This document shows, piece after piece, positions 39,401 through 48,621 of a DNA stretch of 64,000 nt. Source of the stretch: Elysia crispata (taxonomy: Eukaryota; Mollusca; Gastropoda; Plakobranchidae); NCBI GenBank assembly GCA_033675545.1, contig JAWDGP010003353.1:62001-126000 (forward strand). The letters run 5' to 3'. A program made the translations under genes and the position numbers. The notes below the pieces were generated by a model. It was not told the origin of the DNA. It was given only the letters and a program-made list of their open reading frames with translations, and did no database searches. How positions within the stretch are numbered: the first letter of the stretch is position 1; each line of letters starts with the position of its first letter.

Positions 39401-42268
39401 GATATAGAACCAGTATAATGTGCGCTCCAGATTGATATAGAACTAGTTTGATATGCGCTCGAGATTTATGGAGAATAAGTTCTATGAGCGCTATAGATTG
39501 ATATAGAACCAGTTGAATGTGCGCTCCAGATTGATGGAGAACTAGTTTGCATCACCTGTGATGTGCGCTCCATTTTGATGGAGAACCAGTTTGCGGCACT
39601 ATGATGTGCAGTCCAGATACATGGAGAACCAGTTTGATGTGCGCTCCAGATTGATATAGAACCAGTTTGATGTGCGCTCCAGATTGCTCGAGAAATAGTT
39701 TGACGTGCGCTACAGATTCATATAGAACCAGTTTGATGTGCGCTCCAGATTGATGGACAACCAGTTTTATGTGCGCTCCAGATTGCTGGAGAACCAGTTT
39801 GATATGCGCTCCAGATTTATGGAGGACCTGTTTGATATGCGCTCCAAATTGATGGAGAACCAGTTTTATGTGCGCTCCAGATTGATGGAGAACCAGTTTA
39901 ATGTGCGCTCCAACCTGATATAGAACCAGTTTGATGTGCGCTCTAGATTGATGGAGAACCAGTTTGATGTGCGCTCCAGATTGATGGGGAATCAGTTTGA
40001 TGTGCGCTCAAGACTGATATAGAACCAGTTTGATATGCGCTCAAGATTGATGGAGAACCAGTTTGATTTGCGTTAAAGATTTTTGGAGAACCAGTTTGAT
40101 GTGCGCTCCAGATTGATATAGAAGCAGTTTGATGTGCGCTCCAGATTGATATAGAACCAGTATGATGTGCGTTCTAGATTGATATAGAACTAGTTTGATG
40201 TGCGCTCCAGATTTATGGAGAATAAGTTGTATGAGCGCTCCGGATTGATATAGAACCAGTTTAATGTGCGCTCCAGATTGATGGAGAAGTAGTTTGCATC
40301 ACCTGTGATGTGCGCTCCAGATTGATGGAGAATCAGTTTGCGGCACCTGTGATGTGCAGTCCAGATTTATGGAGAACCACTTTGATGTGCGCTCCAGATT
40401 GTTATAGAACCAGTTTGATGTGCGCTCCAGATTGATGAAGAACTGTTTAATGTGCGCTCCGGATTGATTGAGAACTAGTTATATGTGCGCTCCAGATTGA
40501 TAGAGAACCAGTTTGATGTGCGCTCCAGATTGATGGAGAACCAGTTTGATGTGCGCTCCAGATTGATGGAGAACCAGTTTGATGTGCGCTCCAGATTGCT
40601 GGAGAACCAGTTTGATGTGCGCTCCAAACTGATACAGAACCAGTTTGATGTGCGCTTCAGATTGATGGAGAACAAATTTGATGTGCGCCGCTCCAGATTT
40701 TTTGAGAACCAGTTTGATGTGCGCTCCAGATTGATATAGGACCAGTATGATGTGCGCTCCAGATTTATATAGAACCAGTTTGATGTGCGCTTGAGATTGA
40801 TGGAGAACCAGTTTGATGTGCGCTCCAGATTGATGGGGAACCAGTTTGATGTGCGCTCCAGATTGATGGAGAAGTAGTTTGCATCACCTGTGATGTGCAC
40901 TCCAGATTGATGGAGAAACAGTTTGCGGCACCTATGATGTGCACTTCAGTTTGATGGAGAACCAGTTTGATGTGCGCTCTAGATTGATATAGAACCAGTT
41001 TGATGTGCGCTCCAGATTTATGGAGAACCAGTTTGCGTCCCCTGTGATGTGCTCTGAAGATTGATGGAGAACCAGTTTGCGGTACCTGTGATGTGCGCTC
41101 CAGATTGATGGAGAACCAGTTTGTGTCATCTGTGATATTCTCTCCAGATTAATGGAGAACCAGTTCGCGTAATCTTTGGTGTGCGCTCCCGATTGATGGA
41201 GAACCAGTTTGCGGTACCTGTGATGTGCGCTCCAGATTGTTGGAGAACCAGTTTGATGTGCGCTCCATATTGCTGGAGCACCAGTTTGATGTGCGCTCCA
41301 GATTGATTGAGAACAAGTTTGTGTCACCTGGGTTGTGCGCTCCAGATTGCTGGAGAACCAGTTTGATGTGCGCTCCAGATTGATGGAGTACCAGTTTGAT
41401 GTGCGCTCCAGATTGATGGAGAACCAGTTTGATGTGCGCTCCAGATTGATTGAGAACCAATTTGTGTCACCTGTGATGTGCGCTCCAGATTGATGGAGAA
41501 CCAGTTTGATGTGCGCTCCAGACTAATATAGAACCAGTTTTATGTGCGCTCCAGATTGATGGAGAACCAGTTTGATGTGCGCTCCAGATTGATGGGGAAC
41601 CATTTTGATGTGCGCTCCAGATTGATATAGAACCAGTTTCATGTGCGCTCCTGATTGGTGGAGAACCAGTTTCATGTGCGCAAAAGATTTTTGGAGAACC
41701 AGTTTTATGTGCTCTCCAGATTTATATAGAATTAGTTTGATGTGCGCTCCAGATTGATGGAGAACCAGTTTGTGTCACCTGTGATGTGCGCTCCAGATTG
41801 ATGGAGAACCAGTTTGTGTCACCTGTGATATGCGCTCCAGATTTATGGAGAACCAGTTTGTGTCACCTGAGATGTGCGCTCCAGATTGATATAGAACCAG
41901 TTTAATGTGCGCTCCAGATTGATTGAGAACTAGTTTGCATCACCTGTGATGTGCGCTCCAGATTGATGGAGAACTAGTTGGCATCACCTGTGATGTGCGC
42001 TCCAGATTGATGGAGAACCAGTTTGCGGCACCTATGATGTGCACTTGAGATTGATGGAGAACCAGTTTGATGTGCGCTCCAGATTGTTATAGAACCAGTT
42101 TGATGTGCGCTCCAGATTTATGGAGAACCAGTTTGCGTCACCTGTGATGTGCGTTCAAGATTGATGGAGAACCAGTTTGCGGCACCTGTGATGTGCGCTC
42201 CAGATTGATATAGAACCAGTTTGTGTCCCCTGTGATGTGCGCTCCAGATTTATGGAGAACCAGTTTGC
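33401..42268. repeat. Right, diverged part of the satellite with 44-bp variant units
   Basis: After about 33.4 kb the units diverge again, and an 11-bp insertion between TTT and GATGTGC becomes common, giving 44-bp units. The insert reads GCATCACCTGT, GCGGCACCTGT or GTGTCACCTGT. Paired 44-bp units occur near 33555, 33905, 34285, 36040, 36365, 37405, 38365, 39540, 40285 and 40870, and are densest from about 41030 to the array end. A homogenised pocket survives at about 34550-36000. The boundary with unique DNA is abrupt near 42268. Confidence 0.88.
41030..42268. repeat. Terminal cluster of 44-bp satellite variants
   Basis: The last 1.2 kb of the array is dominated by units carrying the 11-bp insert in several forms (GTGTCACCTGT, GCATCACCTGT, GCGGCACCTGT, GCGTCACCTGT), interspersed with 33-bp units. 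CATCAC-CT-GTGATG forms a 6-bp-arm inverted repeat across the insert and the normal unit start. The core hairpin CTCCA/TGGAG remains in most units. The final unit degrades to GCGTGACATGTGTTGCC. Confidence 0.85.
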
Positions 42269-43769
42269 GTGACATGTGTTGCCATTCGCTTGGATGATAA
42301 AGTATTGCGCACACCCAGTGCGACCTTACTGCAGCAAAATTTGTATTTTATCCTGCTTACCATCGCACTGACTGGTTTTGTCAGCTATTACTTTTTTTAA
42401 AACCATTTCACATCATGTCTCTGTCTTTCTGAGTCCTGCTTCATGATGAAACTTTCTGAGAAACAGATTGGCGCTTTCCAGAACTAGATAGAAATGGGTA
42501 GAGATGCTTTTTTTTAATTATGATCTATTTCGAGAGGGAGAATGATTAGTTCTGACGTCAAACGGTTGGGGGAGGGGGGAAGAGTATGGAGGGGTATAAT
42601 ATTAACTCATGATTTAAAAAACTATTAACAACTGGTTGCTCTATGCGAATTCTCTTTTGCCAGTCAAGCGCATTGAGCCATTTCATTGTATACCATTGAA
42701 CAGCCATTTTTTTGTGTTTGTATCTCTAGAGATTTATGTAAAGACAGAAATAATGATCATGATGAATGACCTCAACAGAAAGGAAAATGGCTGGCTAGTG
42801 AGATATCTAGATAGATAGATTCAGACATAATCATGTTAAAGACAGAGGATTAAGACAAACTGAAATTGAGAAAGCACACTGATAAGAAAATGGCTGGCTG
42901 GATATTAAGCCAGAGAATCAGATAGACCAATCAATTGATAAACAATAGATAGTAAACCTACAAATATAATTGATAGCTTGATAACTTTGTGATACATAAA
43001 CTATTTCTTAATTAACATGCCCGTACAAAATGCTTCGATTTCAAACTTTAAACCCTTTAAATAAAAGATGCTTTGGTGGATTTTAATGTATCGCCATTGA
43101 TAGAGAAATATCTCACAGATATTGCAAGAGGCCAACGTGTCCCCTCTCAGATAAATCACCAGGCTCTGTATAACTAATTAGCTGCTTACAGCATTTTCTG
43201 CTGTCTCATAAAATGCAAAAGGGGCGGGAGGATGTGGGATAAATACTTCAATGTTAGAGCAGCCGTCTCATTATTTAACCCTTGAAAGGTGAAACAACTT
43301 TCTTAAAAAACTGTTCACGAACTAAACACAATACGCTGACGTATAACGGGTGAATAATATTATGACCTTGAACAGAGATCTCGATTCCGCAGGTCTTGTG
43401 GTTGAAAGGGATATAGAAAGTCGGTCACACGAAGACGTTAAAGAATTAGATCTAGAGTGATCGAAACAGAGACTCTAAATATGGCCGCTCGTTCTGTACA
43501 TCCGCTAGAATATAACTTATGAATCTCCAAGATGATCTAGATCTTGGTTGACAATTGCTAACTAATATGTCAAAAGGCTGTCCTAAACGTGAAACTCTCA
43601 GAGACTGTAGAAAAGACAAAATAGACTGAAAAAAAAGGAGGGAGAAAGAACAGGGGGAGGACAGAGGGAAAAAAAGTTACTGAAATGACAAAAACATAAA
43701 ATGATTAGGAAAACCGATAAATGGGTAGTTGTAGGGGAGGGGGAGAATTGGAGAAAAGAAACCAAGGAG
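42269..43769. other. Unique AT-rich sequence, no gene recognised
   Basis: Sequence right of the satellite with no convincing open frame. A 60-codon frame at 42636-42818 has no recognisable motif. It holds a perfect CRE-type octamer TGACGTCA at 42553-42560, a short G-rich stretch just after it, and a small (TAGA) run near 42808-42820. None of these is linked to a transcript here. Confidence 0.6.
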
Positions 43770-43812
43770 AGAAAGACAGAGACAGAGAGACAGAGAGAGA
43801 CAGAGACAGAGA
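43770..43812. repeat. GA/GACA-rich simple sequence
   Basis: A short purine-rich tract of GAGACAGA units that precedes the longer (GA)n tract by about 130 bp. The 79-codon minus-strand frame covering this area (43598-43837) is low-complexity Ser/Leu and is not a gene. Confidence 0.7.
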
Positions 43813-43940
43813 GTAACTGATACAAACATAAACTCAATCATAATAATTAGTATGTGTTCCTCTAGATAAGCCGTGTTTGAGTTGTATAAGATGGGAGGAG
43901 AAACACGCGAGAATGTTACGATGGCAACAGAAGGGAAGGT

Positions 43941-43946
43941 AGAGAG

Positions 43947-44003
<57 letters not shown>
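43941..44003. repeat. (GA)n microsatellite
   Basis: An almost perfect GA dinucleotide run of about 31 units with one GC interruption near 43949. Two overlapping minus-strand frames with poly Ser-Leu content cross it and are artefacts of the repeat. Confidence 0.97.
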
Positions 44004-44006
<3 letters not shown>

Positions 44007-44361
44007 GACAGGAGCGAAGTAATCTTTGACCAACATTGTATAATGTCATGGGATTTCAGTTCAGAAATTACATCACTTGAAGTGTAGCTAGCAATTATCG
44101 CTCGTGTTTTTTTGACCAGCACATAAACACTAAGGACATAGAGCATTCACTCTGATATTAGCTGCAACATCTTCGGGGGTCTTAGTACCACACCGTCGGT
44201 AGGGGAGTTTAAAGCATCATCTTTTTAGTTCCACCATGCATGACGGAGGCTTAGTTTTTATCTAGTGAAACGCTTGAGATAATAATGTTGTGAACGGACT
44301 TTGTAACATGAAGAAAAATAAATAGGTTAAATGTTAGTATTTAATTTTAAACATCCCCTGT
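44004..44361. other. Unique AT-rich spacer
   Basis: Between the GA tract and the 68-bp tandem repeat. I see no gene, RNA gene or repeat in it. Confidence 0.5.
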
Positions 44362-44903
44362 TTTCTCCTTTTTTATATCTTTTCCGGGCTTATTCAGCTC
44401 TTCTGTTCCATCAAAATCTCTTTCTTCTTCTTCTCCTTTTTGATATCTCTTCCTGGCTTATTCAGCTCTTCTGTTGCATCTAAATCTCTGTCTTCTTCTT
44501 CTCCTTTTTGATATCTCTTCCTGGCTTATTCAGCTCTTCTGTTCCATCTAAATCTCTGTCTTCTTCTTCTCCTTTTTGATATCTCTTCCTGGCTTATTCA
44601 GCTCTTCTGTTCCATCTAAATCTCTGTCTTCTTCTTCTCCTTTTTGATATCTCTTCCTTGCTTATCCAGCTCTTCTGTTCCATCTAAATCTCTGTCTTCT
44701 TCTTCTCCTTTTATATATCTCTTCCTGGCTTATTCAGCTCTTCTGTTCCATCTAAATCTCTGTCTTCTTCTTCTCCTTTTTGATATCTCTTCCTGGCTTA
44801 TTCAGCTCTTCTGTTCCATCTAAATCTCTGTCTTCTTCTTCTCCTTTTTGATATCTCTTCCTGGCTTATTCAGCTCTTCTGTTCCATCTAAATCTCTAGC
44901 TCT
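44362..44903. repeat. 68-bp tandem repeat, eight copies
   Basis: The unit contains GATATCTCTTCCTGGCTTA, CAGCTCTTCTGTTCCATC and TCTTCTTCTTCTCC. The GATATC (or TATATC) motif falls at 44374, 44442, 44510, 44578, 44646, 44714, 44782 and 44850, an exact 68-bp period. The first copy is the most diverged and the inner copies nearly identical. The array runs directly into the TTC microsatellite. Confidence 0.96.
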
Positions 44904-45273
44904 TTCTTCTTCTTCTTCTTCTTCTTCTTCTTCTTCTTCTTCTTCTTCTTCTTCTTCTTCTTCTTCTTCTTCTTCTTCTTCTTCTTCTTCTTCTTCTTCT
45001 TCTTCTTCTTCTTCTTCTTCTTCTTCTTCTTCTTCTTCTTCTTCTTCTTCTTCTTCTTCTTCTTCTTCTTCTTCTTCTTCTTCGTCTTCTTCTTCTTCTT
45101 CTTCTTCTTCTTCTTCTTCTTCTTCTTCTTCTTCTTCTTCTTCTTCTTCTTCTTCTTCTTCTTCTTCTTCCTCCTCTTCTTCTTCTTCTTCCTCTTCCTC
45201 TTCCTCTTCTTCTTCTTCTTCTTCTTCTTCTTCTTCTTCTTCTTCTTCTTCTTCTTCTTCTTCTTCTTCTTCT

Positions 45274-45311
<38 letters not shown>
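44904..45311. repeat. (TTC)n microsatellite, about 0.4 kb
   Basis: Around 135 TTC units with scattered TCC and one TCG interruption, the interruptions clustering near 45170-45205 and 45270-45295. It follows the final 68-bp unit without a gap. The apparent 215-codon poly-serine frame on + is a translation of the repeat. Confidence 0.97.
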
Positions 45312-45312
<1 letters not shown>

Positions 45313-45330
45313 CTCTCTCTCTCTCTCGCT

Positions 45331-45398
<68 letters not shown>

Positions 45399-45493
45399 CC
45401 TGTCTGTCTCTCTTTCTCTCTGTCTGTCTGTCTGTCTGTCTTTCTGTCTATCTGTCTGTCTGTCTGTCTCTCTCTCTTTCTCTCTCTTTCTCT
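45310..45493. repeat. (TC)n and (TGTC)n compound microsatellite
   Basis: About 85 bp of TC dinucleotides followed by TGTC/TTTC tetranucleotides. It is contiguous with the TTC tract, making one compound pyrimidine tract of about 590 bp with strand asymmetry (pyrimidines on +). Confidence 0.96.
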
Positions 45494-46022
45494 GAACTTT
45501 CCAAATGTTAAAATGTTTTACGTTCTTTTATCAGATCCTGGATGATTCCGATCCAAAGTTTGCAAAGGTCCAAAATTTTCTGAGTGAGCCATGAAAGTTA
45601 CGCGATGAGTCTAAAGTTGGACTTATGAACTTTCGTTGTTGAACCTGTCCAGGATTCAGGGAGGAAATGTTTAGTGGAGAGTTTCCTACATCTTCTTCTC
45701 TTATTACAATCAAAATCTACAAAAAAAACCAGCGTGTAACAAAAGTGATGCAATGTTTAGTGGGCCTATTTTAAAAGAGCAAAAAAGCTCCAAACATTTA
45801 CCATTTCCGCCATTAATTGAAACGTAAAATCGCCAACACATTTTGAATCGCTGTTTTCATTTCGTTTTACAAACATTTAACAAAATACGGATTGTTTTGA
45901 TCGCTTACAGAGTGCAGTAGGGGTGTGCAATTTCACAGACTGCTGGAGTGATTGAATCTCATTCCGGAACCAATTCCTTATAAAAAAAATAATAGTGAAA
46001 ACGCAATGAACCGATAGGATAG
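45494..46022. other. Non-coding spacer before the Helitron relic
   Basis: AT-rich sequence with no gene recognised. The usual N-terminal extension of a Helitron protein, upstream of the YDPL..VLLFP motif, cannot be read here. Either the element is 5'-truncated near 46023 or this part has decayed beyond recognition. A TAG at 46020-46022 closes the frame just upstream. Confidence 0.5.
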
Positions 46023-47372
46023 GCAATTTTGGACTCAAAATATGATCCTCTCCATTATGTTTTGCTATTTCCCACTGGATGTGATAGATGGCATTGTGGA
46101 CTCAAAAACACAGACAAAAAAACTTTGACAGGAGCAGACTTCTATAAATCCCGTCTTCAAGTTCGGAATAATGCTTTCAATATTATATTCCGTGTGAAGA
46201 AACTGACACAGCAATACGCAGTCGACCAATGGGCGAAAATTGAAGCTGGACGTCTAGACTGGGTGAGAAGGAATCATAAATCATAAAGGGCAGAAAAGTA
46301 CCAAGGACTGATGGATGCTGTGCAAGTTGGAGATAAAAATGATGTTGGCGTAAAAATTATTCTTCCCTCCACAATCTATGGATCACCAAGGTTCTGTTCA
46401 GAAGCCTTTCAGGATGCAATGGCAATCGTTCGACATTTAGGTAAGCCGGACATCTTTATTACCTTCACCTGCAATCCAAAGTGGCTTGAAATCACAGCAG
46501 GTCTCAATCCTGAGCAACAAGCTTGCGACCGTCCAGATCTATCATGTAGAATTTTTAAGCTGAAGTTTGACACGCTAACGGATGATCTTCTGAAACTAGA
46601 CATACCGGGGAGGGTGAAAGCTCATACTGCCACAATGCAATTTCAGAAAAGAGGTCTACTTCATGTGCATATCCTTCTCATCATGGATGCTGAATGTAAG
46701 CCTAAAACAACAGAAATGATTGATAACAACGTTAGTGAGGAAATACCAGACCGAGACACGAACCCCAAACTGTATGAGCTAATCACAACTCAGAATATTC
46801 ATGGACCGTGTTGAAATGTGAACCCAAAGAGCCCTTGCATGGATGGAAACAAATGTACCAAAAACTTCCCCAAATCATTTCGACAGAGTACAAAAGTCAC
46901 AGAAAATTCCTACCCTCTGAATATGCATAGAGGTCCAGATTCTGGAGGGAAAACTCATATCAAGAAAGTCAATGGCAATGACCTTGCTGTAGATAATTCT
47001 TTTGTTGTTCCTTACAACCAAACCATGTATTTGCGGTTTCAAGCTCATATCAACGTGGAAATCGTTTACTCTGAACAGGCTGTTAAAAATCTCTACAAGT
47101 ACATAACAAAAGGCCAAGATCAAGTACTGCTGGGATTTGGAGAGAACACTGAGAATGATGAAATTAACAGATACGTCAATGCAAGATACATTTCCGCAAG
47201 TGAGGCTTTGTGGCGCCTCTGTGGATTTGAAATTCATAGAAAGCACCCGCCAGTAGAGAAATTACCATGCCACTTGCCAGATCAACAAACGGTGCTGTTT
47301 GAGTCAGGACAAGTGGGAGAAGCTGTAGAAACTGCACCACCACCTACCAAACGCACTGCCTTTTTTATATGA
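46023..47372 (+). pseudogene. Helitron Rep (HUH endonuclease) domain, broken
   Basis: A single frame reads through 46023-47366 with two in-frame stops, TAA at 46284-46286 and TGA at 46812-46814. The latter replaces the residue after HGPC. Visible motifs are YDPLHYVLLFP near the start, FITFTCNPKW, and the metal-binding HUH site as HVHILL with histidine codons at 46662 and 46668. These are followed by SPCM..G.C.K.FPK and the tyrosine motif NLYKYITKG at 47088-47114. Helitron Rep proteins usually have Tyr at the position that is Asn here (codon 47088-47090), while the second Tyr (47100-47102) is kept. A run of six T at 47361-47366 marks the frameshift into the next segment. Confidence 0.93.
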
Positions 47373-48064
47373 ACAAAGAGGACATCAAAGCAAGAACCAC
47401 CCTCTTCTCTGACTTTCCACAGTACTTTACATGGAATCAGAAAGAGCACAAGTGGCAGAGACCGAAGCGAGGAGCAAAAAACCCTGATGACCCAGATGAG
47501 TTTAGAGCTGACACTATTGGGAGAATTCCAACAATATCTCTCAGTCCACGTCAGGCTGAACTGTATTACCTGAGAATGCAACTGCACCACATACCAGGAC
47601 CCACAAGTTTTACAGATTTAAAAACTATTGAGGGTACAACATATGACTCTTTCCAAGAATGCTGTCAAAAACTTGGGTTACTAGATGATGATACTGAGAA
47701 AGATGCAGCAATGGAAGAAGCAACAGCCATTCGCTTTGGTCCACAGCTCAGACTGGCATTTGCTATAATTTTGATTTATTTTCGTCCAGCTGATCCTCTG
47801 GCATTCTGGGAGAAACATAAATTAGAACTCTGTAGGGATTTCATGTTGAGGGACAAGATTGGTGATCTTACTCATTATGTCGAAAACGAGGCTCTCTCAC
47901 ACTTGCAAGAAATTCTCGACAACGAAGGCCTGGATTTGAACCGAGACTTTAAATTACTCCAAACTGAGGTATTTACATCAACTGATGGACTACCCAACAC
48001 AGTGTATGATGAGTTGCAGCACAACAGAACGGCAGATGCAACAAGGACATCCAAAACTCAATGA
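47369..48064 (+). pseudogene. Helitron Rep-helicase linker segment
   Basis: Frame +2 after the T-run frameshift. It contains LFSDFPQYFTW, LSPRQAELYYLRMQL and then FGPQLRLAFAIIL, the linker between nuclease and helicase seen in animal Helitrons. The frame ends at a TGA at 48062-48064. The helicase continues in another frame from about 48030 (GHPKLNEEQ), so a one- or two-base indel lies near 48030. Confidence 0.9.
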
Positions 48065-48621
48065 GGAGCAAACAAATGTCCTGGATGCCATATTGAAGTC
48101 TGTTGAAGCTCAAAAGGGACAACTGTTTGCTTTAGATGCCATTGGAGGGATTGGGAAAACGCATACAATCAACCTGATCCTAGCAGCAATCAGATCAAAG
48201 AAGAAAATTGCAGTTGCAAGAGCTCTCTCTCTCTCTCTGGAATTGCAGCGACTCTATTGGCTCATGGAAGAACTCTACATAGCAGATGCAAGGTACCTTT
48301 CAACAGCCATGAAACTTCTATGTGCAACATGTCTCCACAAGAAACAACAGGTGTTCTCTTTAAAAAAAAACAGATCTCCTCATCATTGATGAAATCTCTA
48401 CGGGACACAATCAATCGACAGAACAATGCAAGACATTCGAAAAAATTCATCGCCATTCGGGGGACCGACTGTACTTTTGGCTGGTGACTGGCGACAAATT
48501 TTACCAGTTATCCGACATGGATCCAGGCCTGATATTGTGGAGCCAACGCTGAAATCGTCATATCTTTGGCAAACTGTCACAAGATTGCAGCTGATACAAA
48601 ACATGAGGGCAAAGCTACGAG
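48030..48621 (+). pseudogene. Helitron PIF1-type helicase, N-terminal half
   Basis: A DNA helicase of the PIF1 group, which unwinds the strand freed by Rep. The Walker A region reads DAIGGIGKTHT (48137-48169). It then breaks at an expanded CT run (48223-48238), after which SGIAATLLAHGRT continues in another frame. A run of nine A (48362-48370) shifts the frame again before Walker B (LLIIDE, 48376-48393). PFGGP..LLAGDWRQILPV follows in a third frame, and the segment ends with LIQNMRAKL at about 48617. The gene then stops at the nested insertion. At least three frameshifts lie in under 600 bp. Confidence 0.92.

Larger units (their letters stand above)
1..42268. repeat. 33-bp satellite array, about 1,280 monomers
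   Basis: A continuous head-to-tail array of a 33-bp monomer. Starting at GATGTGCG, each unit reads through a core CTCCA-GATTGA-TGGAG into GAACCAGTTT and then the next unit. It starts mid-unit at base 1, so the array continues to the left. It ends at about 42268, where the last unit gives way to unique sequence. Two very common alleles are GATATAG in place of GATGGAG, and AACTAGTT (with an ACTAGT palindrome) in place of AACCAGTT. Because 33 is a multiple of 3, one + frame and all three minus frames of the consensus lack stops, so long open frames occur throughout. They have no flanking gene structure and I do not call them genes. I know of no named family for this monomer. A satellite of this size commonly marks heterochromatin, but that is inference here. 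Confidence 0.98.

Noticed and set aside
1-42268. CRISPR-like array
   Set aside because: Units are contiguous with no unique spacers, and the context is eukaryotic.
43375-43400. tRNA B-box-like string near GATCTCGATTCCGC
   Set aside because: No matching A box, anticodon arm or acceptor stem could be folded around it.
43598-44146. Ser/Leu-rich minus-strand frames
   Set aside because: Low-complexity translations of GA-rich simple sequence.
44848-45495. 215-codon poly-serine protein
   Set aside because: It is a translation of the TTC and TC microsatellites, with no gene context.
46409-46603. Minus-strand frames inside the Helitron (also 46875-47246, 47282-47590, 48262-48604)
   Set aside because: They are antisense to the clearly recognised RepHel sequence and show no motif.
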